A stretch of 6,904 bases of DNA, taken from NCBI GenBank assembly GCA_937930275.1, contig CALGLM010000165.1, forward strand, positions 1-6,904, in the 5' to 3' direction. The notes below the pieces were generated by a model. The model searched no databases. It saw nothing but the letters and a program-made list of their open reading frames with translations, and had not been told where the DNA came from. This stretch comes from an uncultured Ignavibacteria bacterium (GTDB lineage: Bacteria > Bacteroidota > Ignavibacteria > Ignavibacteriales > Melioribacteraceae). Below are positions 1 to 5,056 of the stretch, piece after piece; within the stretch, counting starts at the first letter, position 1, and each line of letters begins with the position of its first letter. Position numbers and translations under genes: made by a program.

Positions 1-224
1 ATGTACGAAGCAATAAATTTATAATATCCTTTGTTTAGTCTTAATTCATAATTTCCTTCGGCATTTGCAGAAGTACCAAACGTACTGTTTACTAATCGTA
101 GATTTCCGTAATATAATCCTTGTCCCGAAGCCAAATCGGTAATTTTTCCTTTAATTACAAATTGTTGTGCAAAAGTAATATTGCACAATGCAATAAAAAA
201 CAGAGAAAGTTTAAATATTTTCAT
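1..224 (-). CDS. Exported protein with carboxypeptidase-regulatory-like domain (N-terminal fragment; possibly DUF5686 family)
   Basis: Only the first 74 codons are present; the gene runs off the left edge. Translation from the ATG at 224-222 gives a typical signal peptide: MKIFK, a hydrophobic stretch LSLFFIALCNITFA, then QQ at the probable signal peptidase I site (about residues 19/20). The following part (about residues 21-74) reads as the start of a CarboxypepD_reg-like beta-sandwich: VIKGKITD, then RLVNSTFGTSANAEGNYELRL and KGYYKFIASY. In Bacteroidota this domain sits at the N terminus of TonB-dependent receptors and of DUF5686 outer-membrane-associated proteins. The GTSANAEGNYELRL segment resembles DUF5686 proteins more, but the diagnostic part is missing, so the family is not settled. 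The start lies 13 nt after the methyltransferase stop, with no obvious Shine-Dalgarno, so the gene is probably co-transcribed with the two genes upstream. The product is exported, probably to the outer membrane or periplasm. Confidence 0.75.
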   Translation of the reverse strand, partial: MKIFKLSLFFIALCNITFAQQFVIKGKITDLASGQGLYYGNLRLVNSTFGTSANAEGNYELRLNKGYYKFIASY

Positions 225-237
225 AAAGTTTATATTT

Positions 238-1038
238 TTATTTGCGTAATACAATTACCATTGAATCGCTGCTATCAGAGTCATCTAACTTGTTAGGGGG
301 AATTGAATATAGGCTGCCGTAAAACCACACTTTGCTAAAAGCATTGCTTAATTCAATTAATGCTTTAATTTCCTGAGCTAAATACCAACGTGTATAAAAA
401 GTATTTTCTTCTACACTTATATTACCTTGTTCATCGGTTACTTTAATTCTACTTGTAGTCAGCCATCGTTGGTTAATAATTTCGTAAGTATCTTCCGGAG
501 TACCGAAAGTAAACTCTACGGTTTTCCCATCTTTTTCAAATGTCCAAGTATTTGGTAATCCGTCCGGACAAAAATATCTGGGATGAGTAGCTTCAATTAC
601 ATAAATTCCGCCTTTTACCAAATTTTTGGAAACACTTCGTAAATGTTTAACCATTTGTTCGTTAGTTGTAATATGAGCAATACTTTCTAATAAATTAGCA
701 GCTAAATGAACTTGCTTTTTTAGTCTAAAGTTAATCATATCTGCTTTAATAAGTTTTACTTTAACTGCATCTTCTTCGGCTTTTTTTTCGGCATAATCTA
801 ACATATCTTGCGAAATATCCAAGCCGTAACTCTTCCAATCTCTATCTGCCATTAATCTTGCATGTTTTGCCGGACCGCATGCAAGTTCAATAAACATTTT
901 TTTTTCTAAATCGTCCTTTTTTACCCTTGCATTATTTTCAAAACACCACTCTAAAAAGTCACATTCAAGTTTAAAGTCTCTATCATCAAATGCGGCATCA
1001 TAAATAAACGTATTTTCATAAAACTTATTGGTATCCAT
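238..1038 (-). CDS. Class I SAM-dependent methyltransferase
   Basis: This 266-residue cytosolic protein has the Rossmann-like SAM-binding fold of class I methyltransferases. Motif I is FIELACGPAKHA (about residues 49-60, the E-x-x-C-G-P variant of the glycine-rich loop). Motif II is YGLDIS (71-76), whose Asp74 should bind the ribose hydroxyls of SAM. It is followed by the usual helix DMLDYAEKKA and then KLIKADM (95-101), where Asp100 lies near the adenine. KGGIYVIEATHP (about 141-152) fits the strand-5 region. The last third (about 160-266) is a beta-rich section with RWLTTSRIKV and FYTRWYLAQEIKALIEL, a layout seen in Methyltransf_25-type enzymes with an added lid; it should determine the substrate, which cannot be told from sequence. 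The ATG at 1038-1036 shares one base with the stop of the upstream gene (TAATG), which indicates translational coupling. The stop is 13 nt from the next gene. A small-molecule methyltransferase is somewhat more likely than a protein or RNA one, but this is a guess. Confidence 0.88.
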   Translation of the reverse strand: MDTNKFYENTFIYDAAFDDRDFKLECDFLEWCFENNARVKKDDLEKKMFIELACGPAKHARLMADRDWKSYGLDISQDMLDYAEKKAEEDAVKVKLIKADMINFRLKKQVHLAANLLESIAHITTNEQMVKHLRSVSKNLVKGGIYVIEATHPRYFCPDGLPNTWTFEKDGKTVEFTFGTPEDTYEIINQRWLTTSRIKVTDEQGNISVEENTFYTRWYLAQEIKALIELSNAFSKVWFYGSLYSIPPNKLDDSDSSDSMVIVLRK

Positions 1039-1589
1039 TATTTTTTCTTCCGATTTGTTTTTCTTTCTTTAGTCTTATTAATTTTTGTTTTCATGCTTGC
1101 TATTTGTTCGTCGGCTTTAATTTTCATATCATCTAATGTGTTTTTATAAACAGATTCGCTAACATGCTGCAAAATTAAAGTTAACAATCTGTTAAACTCT
1201 TTTAAATGTGTATTTATCCCAATTTTTTTACCGCTATTATAAATAATATAAATAGGCGTAGAAGGCTTTTTATTAAACACGCCTCCGGTAAGTTTTTCAA
1301 TATCTTTATAATTAATAGTTTCGGTTCTGTTATTAATAACAAAATTTGAAACTATTATTTTTTCATCATCGGCTTTAATATCATACGGAAAAAATCTGTA
1401 ATTTGTATAGTAAAACCTGTTTACAATATAAATTAATATTAAGTTTATTAAACCTAATGGTAAATATCCCCAATTTTTTTGCGGAGCAATAAAAAATATT
1501 ACTAAATGGATAAGTAAAACAAATGTTATAAATATGTTTGCATATCTATAAACAATTTTTGCAAATATGGGATACGAGAATGTTTTCAT
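1038..1589 (-). CDS. Small membrane protein with two N-terminal helices and a possible PH-like cytosolic domain
   Basis: This 183-residue protein is not recognised as a named family. Two hydrophobic helices lie near the N terminus, at about residues 18-35 (IFITFVLLIHLVIFFIA) and 41-57 (GYLPLGLINLILIYIV), separated by a short polar turn (PQKNW). After them, about residues 65-128 alternate short strands (IKADDEKIIVSNFVINNRT, then INYKDIEKL and PIYIIYNSGKKIGI). That pattern is seen in bacterial PH-like domains (bPH/YdbT type) placed after a transmembrane hairpin, but the match is by pattern only. A helical stretch follows (about 129-165), then a strongly basic tail rich in Lys and Arg (168-183) that could touch RNA, DNA or acidic lipids. 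The ATG at 1589 is preceded by a very AT-rich leader with no Shine-Dalgarno, as is usual in Bacteroidota. It is the first gene of the left cluster, and its stop overlaps the methyltransferase start by one base. Function unknown. Confidence 0.75.
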   Translation of the reverse strand: MKTFSYPIFAKIVYRYANIFITFVLLIHLVIFFIAPQKNWGYLPLGLINLILIYIVNRFYYTNYRFFPYDIKADDEKIIVSNFVINNRTETINYKDIEKLTGGVFNKKPSTPIYIIYNSGKKIGINTHLKEFNRLLTLILQHVSESVYKNTLDDMKIKADEQIASMKTKINKTKERKTNRKKK

Positions 1590-1696
1590 ATTAAGTAATT
1601 ATTTTTAAATAACTTATTAATTAGCTAAATTTTTTTTATAAAAGCAATACTAAAAAGCGGATTTATAAACATCTATAGTTAATCTACTTTGAAACG

Positions 1697-1723
1697 GGAT
1701 TTACAGGATAAAACAAGGATTTA
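1697..1723 (+). repeat. Degenerate GGATTTA / GGATAAA intergenic repeat
   Basis: GGAT occurs three times in 24 bases (1697, 1706, 1717). The outer two copies are the same heptamer GGATTTA, 20 bases apart, and the middle one is the variant GGATAAA. The pattern (GGATTTACAGGATAAAACA, then AGGATTTA) resembles GGATTTACAGGATTAAACAGGAT-like intergenic repeats that I recall from Bacteroidota and other bacteria. Here it is short and imperfect, so it may be a decayed copy or chance in AT-rich DNA. Confidence 0.35.
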
Positions 1724-1906
1724 TCTATCATCATCTTCAATCCAATATCTATTATATAATAAATTTAGGCACAAAAATAGCGGAATATATTTTTTTACTA
1801 ATAAATTCATGGGCTATGTATATAAAGCATCTTTATTCAACGCTTTACATTCAAAATTTAGCATTTTTCACATGTCTATACCAATTTAGGGAAATGGATA
1901 AAGGGG

Positions 1907-1918
1907 GTGAGCGTTCAC
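1907..1918. promoter_or_regulatory. Near-palindrome GTGAGCGTTCAC in a G-rich patch
   Basis: The 12-mer GTGAGCGTTCAC reads almost the same on both strands: five of six paired positions match, and only the central G/T pair differs. It follows a run of five G (1903-1907) in otherwise very AT-rich spacer DNA. Two-fold symmetry of this size suits a dimeric regulator, and GTGA-N4-TCAC is loosely reminiscent of Crp/Fnr half-sites, though the spacing differs from CRP's N6. It lies about 320 bases upstream of the start at 1589, which is far for a simple operator. Low confidence. Confidence 0.2.
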
Positions 1919-2035
1919 GATTTTTTCAAATTTTATACAACCCTATAATAAAACTATTTAGATTATATTATTTTCTTAATAATTTTAAATATTTCTTAAA
2001 ATTTTAGGTTCATAAAAATAATAATTACGAGACAC

Positions 2036-2074
2036 ATAAAAAAAAGCGGTGCAGATTGGCGCATCTGCACCGCT
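2036..2074 (-). terminator. Rho-independent terminator of the hydA-hydS-phosphatase operon
   Basis: On the minus strand, AGCGGTGCAGAT (2074-2063) pairs perfectly over 12 bp with ATCTGCACCGCT (2056-2045) around the 6-base loop GCGCCA. The stem is GC-rich and is followed directly by a run of 8 T (2045-2038), the first of which also closes the stem. The structure begins 29 bases past the phosphatase stop. The plus-strand side has no T-run after the stem (AACTAAGCAGG), so it should terminate only leftward transcription. It marks the end of the hydrogenase operon and separates it from the left cluster. Confidence 0.93.
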
Positions 2075-2103
2075 AACTAAGCAGGAGTGTTACACTTTAA
2101 ATA

Positions 2104-3252
2104 CTATACGTATTCTATTGTAACTAATTTACCGTCTTCTTTCAATCTATTTATTAAAAGGGGAACGATCTTTTTTCTTTTTAGGATACCGTGTTGTTGA
2201 AAAGTTATATCTTCGTTTGCAGGGTTTTCTATAACACCTACAACAAAATGAACTTTATCGGCAACGCTTAACAATGAATATAAATCCGTAACCGGACTAT
2301 TTTTTTCAAAAGTATCTGGGTCGGCATCCCAAATATTATATACTTGATTTAATGTTACGGCACCTTCCGTAACTAAATCCAAATCTTCTATATAGTAATT
2401 TAAAGGTGCAATATTACTTGTAAAATTTTCTTCAACTTCTAATTTTTTTCCTAAAGTTCGGGCAACAATTTTACCGGTAGTGGCTCCGCAAACAATTTTT
2501 AAGCCGTCTAAATTCATAAACCTATTTACTACTTCGTCATCTATTTCTTTACTTTTTGGCGGACCGGTAAAAATGTTTACTATTTTTCCTTTTCTCCCTC
2601 TTGCAACTATTACCGTACAATCATCTTCCGGTCTAAATTTCCAAAGTTCGTTTGCTTTAATTTCCAATTTTTCAGGTAATTCTTTATATGAATATCCGTG
2701 TAAAAGTAACGAATTTACAAAAGTATTAACGTTTTCTATTCCCCAACCTTTTTCTATACCTTTACCTAATCCGGCTTGAGTAATTCCGTCAGTAACCAGC
2801 ACGATGGCTTCGTTAGCTTTTATATAACAATTAGATTCTCCTATTATGCTATTATCTACGGTAAAAATTCTTTGTTGCAATATTGTGGAAAACCTACCGC
2901 TTAAAAATAGGGGGGCGGGCATTTCGTAAGATAATATACTTGCAACACCGTCATTTAATATTCTTGCAACAGAAAAAACGGCATAAGGTAAATCATCTTT
3001 TCTTGCATCTTCCATAGTTTTTACTAACGAAACAAAAGCATTACGCAAAGAAACACCGTTATTTAAAAGTTCTTTTAACCTATTGGCAGCCATTGTTGCC
3101 GCCAAGTTAGCTTTTATACCGCTACCTAAACCGTCACACAAAATAATAGTTGTTGATATTTCGTCACGTTCGGCTAAATAATAATCGCCGCATACCAAAT
3201 TTTTACGCTTGGCTGTTTGAAAACCGACTATTTCGACGTGTAAATATCCCAT
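2104..3252 (-). CDS. SpoIIE/PP2C-family serine/threonine phosphatase of the sensory-hydrogenase module
   Basis: This 382-residue protein, probably soluble, should remove phosphate from Ser/Thr of a partner protein. The N-terminal SpoIIE-like PP2C domain (about residues 1-218) keeps the acidic metal ligands: CGDYY (Asp23), LCDGLGSG (Asp40-Gly41), VLVTDGI (Asp155-Gly156) and RPEDDCTVIVAR (Asp210-Asp211). PAPLFLSG (112-119) is the usual core segment. No receiver, PAS or membrane segment is fused to it. Residues 219-382 form an added C-terminal domain with VCGATTGKIVARTLGK and DLVTEGAVTL, of a type I associate with phosphatases next to HydS genes; its function is unknown. I prefer the ATG at 3252, giving 25 bases of overlap with the hydS end. 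A TTG six bases upstream (3258) is also possible; neither has a well-placed Shine-Dalgarno. The overlap implies coupled translation and suggests that HydS controls this phosphatase. The kinase and substrate are not in the window. Confidence 0.9.
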   Translation of the reverse strand: MGYLHVEIVGFQTAKRKNLVCGDYYLAERDEISTTIILCDGLGSGIKANLAATMAANRLKELLNNGVSLRNAFVSLVKTMEDARKDDLPYAVFSVARILNDGVASILSYEMPAPLFLSGRFSTILQQRIFTVDNSIIGESNCYIKANEAIVLVTDGITQAGLGKGIEKGWGIENVNTFVNSLLLHGYSYKELPEKLEIKANELWKFRPEDDCTVIVARGRKGKIVNIFTGPPKSKEIDDEVVNRFMNLDGLKIVCGATTGKIVARTLGKKLEVEENFTSNIAPLNYYIEDLDLVTEGAVTLNQVYNIWDADPDTFEKNSPVTDLYSLLSVADKVHFVVGVIENPANEDITFQQHGILKRKKIVPLLINRLKEDGKLVTIEYV

Positions 3253-5003
3253 AACCAATTACTGCTTTTTTTATCCTTAATTTGTTCGTCTTTGGCTAAT
3301 CGTAAAAGGTTTTCAACTAATATTTCACCTTTAGCCGTATTTTCACCCAAAATTTTAGCTAATTTTTGAGCCATTTCAATCTGATGGTGCAATAATTCTT
3401 GTGCTTGCTGAACAGTTTCGTTTCTTAATGAATTTAACTGTTCTTTATCTGCCAAATTTTTTGTAATATCAACAAAAATTCCGACCAATTGATTTTCATT
3501 TTTTAATTTATATAATTTTTGATGACAAACAATATTATATTTTTCGTGGTTAACAGTTCTTTCAATAATATCTTCTTCGCCGGCTTTTAATTCTTCAAAG
3601 TGAACAGGATCCATTAATACGCTAATTTTTTTTCCAAACATTGAATTATTGCAATAAAAAAATCTTTTAAATGCCGGATTCATATTTACAATATTTAATT
3701 CTTTGTCTAAAATAACAATTCCGTTTGGCGAAGATTCAATAATTTTATCACCGCGCTGCTCTGCAAGTCTTCTCATAAAAGGAATGCACATTTCAATTTC
3801 TGCAATCCCTTCTATTACCGCAATTGCTTTTTCATGACAAGTATTGTATCCGCAAGCACCGCAATTTAACTCGTCTTCAGGGTTAAATTTTCCCGTTTTT
3901 TGCAAAACTTCTTTTATTTGTTCTTCGGTAATTTCTTTTTTTGGATTTACGGAATAAAGATTAAACTTTGCTCCCAAGTCACTTTCAATTGTATAATTAG
4001 TAACGGCTTTTGGCAAAAACGAATCTTTTTTTTGAGCATATTTTACAACACGCTGCTGTCTTTCAAAAAAATTAACTTCGTTTTTTATTCCGGCACCGTT
4101 TATACATCCCATATTACAAAATAACGAATCAATTACTACGTGTTTATCCGGAGTTAAATAACTTAGCGCCTGCTTAATACTTTCGTATCCGGATGTAGTA
4201 ATATTGGTAATTGAAATTGGATCGGCAGGCATATTGGCAATTTTACCAAATCCGCCGGAAAGCGCAAATAATTTTGCATCATCGTCACACGGTTCGTCAA
4301 ACCAACTTTCCTCAAATTTTCTTAAATCAATCTCTTTTTCTTCAAACCATTCTTTTAATTCGTCAAAAGTTAAAACCGCATCAACATACCCCTCGTACAA
4401 GTCTCTTTGAGATTCGTCTTTTTTTGCAATACATGGTCCTATAAACACAACTTTACAATCGTAACCGTGTTTTTCTTTTAAGTATCTTGCATGTGCAATC
4501 ATTGGAGATTTTACCGGCAGTAAAAAATTGCTTAAATATGGATAATATTTTTCTACAAAATTTACAACAACGGGACAAAAAGAGATAATATGAGGTCTGT
4601 TTTCATGCTTTTTAATATATTTTTCAGCTTCTTTACTAACTAAATAAGCACCTATTGCCGTTTCGGAAATAAAAGAGAATCCCAAGCTGCGTAAAGCAGA
4701 TGGGACTCGACTAACAACACTATCATCAAAAAAAGCCGGAAAAGAAGGGGCTAAACTTAGCAGTACTTTTTGACCACTCTCCAAATACTCTTTTGCTAAT
4801 ATAATATCTTTTCGATATTGTTTAGCTCCTTGCGGACACTCGGTAATACATGTTCCGCATAAAATACATCTATCAACATCAACCGAAGCTTGAGCATCAA
4901 ACATTTTAATTGCCTTAACCGGACACGCACGAACACATCTGTAACAATCGCGGCATTGGGCTTTATTTGTATATATTATTTGCTTTTTACTTGATTCCGG
5001 CAT
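3228..5003 (-). CDS. hydS: Putative sensory [FeFe]-hydrogenase with C-terminal Fe-S and PAS domains (group C, HydS-like)
   Basis: This 591-residue cytosolic protein has four parts. Residues 17-56 hold a bacterial ferredoxin unit for two [4Fe-4S] clusters (Cys17/20/23/27 and Cys46/49/52/56). Residues about 75-330 are the H-cluster domain, with its four cysteines at SFCPVVV (Cys143), IGPCIAKK (Cys191) and LFCNMGCINGAG (Cys296, Cys300). Residues 381-406 form a C-x2-C-x4-C-x16-C Fe-S motif (PF04060 type: Cys381/384/389/406). Residues about 417-516 form a PAS domain (IIESSPNGIVIL, then VGIFVDITKN), followed by a Gln-rich helical tail with LLHHQIEMAQKLAKILGE. This is the layout of putative sensory hydrogenases. 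The usual proton-relay Cys of CCP is Phe142, and the neighbouring Met positions are Gly189 and Leu294, so fast turnover is unlikely. Reading H2 or redox state and signalling through PAS and the helix is inferred. It starts 53 bases after hydA and overlaps the phosphatase gene. The gene is intact. Confidence 0.93.
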   Translation of the reverse strand: MPESSKKQIIYTNKAQCRDCYRCVRACPVKAIKMFDAQASVDVDRCILCGTCITECPQGAKQYRKDIILAKEYLESGQKVLLSLAPSFPAFFDDSVVSRVPSALRSLGFSFISETAIGAYLVSKEAEKYIKKHENRPHIISFCPVVVNFVEKYYPYLSNFLLPVKSPMIAHARYLKEKHGYDCKVVFIGPCIAKKDESQRDLYEGYVDAVLTFDELKEWFEEKEIDLRKFEESWFDEPCDDDAKLFALSGGFGKIANMPADPISITNITTSGYESIKQALSYLTPDKHVVIDSLFCNMGCINGAGIKNEVNFFERQQRVVKYAQKKDSFLPKAVTNYTIESDLGAKFNLYSVNPKKEITEEQIKEVLQKTGKFNPEDELNCGACGYNTCHEKAIAVIEGIAEIEMCIPFMRRLAEQRGDKIIESSPNGIVILDKELNIVNMNPAFKRFFYCNNSMFGKKISVLMDPVHFEELKAGEEDIIERTVNHEKYNIVCHQKLYKLKNENQLVGIFVDITKNLADKEQLNSLRNETVQQAQELLHHQIEMAQKLAKILGENTAKGEILVENLLRLAKDEQIKDKKSSNWLWDIYTSK

Positions 5004-5014
5004 ATCTCTTTATC

Positions 5015-5049
5015 TTTCGATTTATTTTTTAATAATTATTTAATCGAAA
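5015..5049 (-). promoter_or_regulatory. Inverted repeat in the hydA-hydS gap, next to the hydS start
   Basis: TTTCGATT (5015-5022) and AATCGAAA (5042-5049) are perfect 8-bp inverted repeats around a 19-base, almost pure A/T loop. They fill most of the 53-base gap between the hydA stop and the hydS start. In the mRNA the downstream arm ends 11 bases before the hydS ATG and abuts the purine-rich stretch AAAGAGAT that could serve as ribosome entry. No T-run follows, so it is not a classical terminator. It could be an RNA processing or stability hairpin, or a dimeric operator. Chance is possible in AT-rich DNA. Confidence 0.35.
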
Positions 5050-5056
5050 ACTTTAT

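Larger units (their letters stand above)
1590..2035. other. Gene-free AT-rich spacer between two minus-strand operons
   Basis: About 450 bases separate the hydrogenase-operon terminator from the first gene of the left cluster. Two plus-strand open frames of 60-66 codons (1689-1889 and 1816-2007) overlap each other in different frames. They have ordinary low-complexity AT-rich composition and no recognisable domain, and are judged spurious. The promoter for the left cluster should lie in the part nearest 1590. I see no clean copy of the Bacteroidota -7 consensus (TAnnTTTG) with a correctly spaced TTTG element; the nearest is TAGTATTG at 1652-1645 on the minus strand, without a -33 partner. The spacer also holds a GGAT repeat (1697-1723) and a G-rich patch with a near-palindrome (1903-1918), listed separately. 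No tRNA, CRISPR or mobile-element end was recognised. Confidence 0.6.

Noticed and set aside
1645..1652. TAGTATTG as a Bacteroidota -7 promoter element for the left cluster
   Set aside because: It has one mismatch to TAnnTTTG and no TTTG at the expected -33 spacing, so it is no better than chance in this composition.
1689..2007. Two overlapping plus-strand open frames (66 and 63 codons) in the spacer
   Set aside because: They overlap in different frames, have no Shine-Dalgarno, domain or recognisable similarity, and their composition is what AT-rich noncoding DNA gives.
2480..2779. 99-codon plus-strand open frame
   Set aside because: It lies entirely antisense within the phosphatase gene, whose PP2C motifs are intact, and its translation shows no domain.
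3228..3258. Frameshift or fused gene at the hydS/phosphatase junction
   Set aside because: Both reading frames are complete: hydS ends with a normal C-terminal tail and stop, and the phosphatase begins at its usual N-terminal strand. The overlap is ordinary operon packing.
3900..4444. Three plus-strand open frames antisense to hydS
   Set aside because: They are opposite a gene with all of its motifs in frame; low-complexity Phe/Ser-rich translations are typical antisense shadows.
3228..5003. hydS as a NarB-like or NAR1/IOP1-type non-hydrogenase Fe-S protein
   Set aside because: The C-terminal PF04060-type Fe-S motif plus PAS domain and the operon with hydA and a phosphatase fit sensory hydrogenases, not Nar1-like assembly factors.
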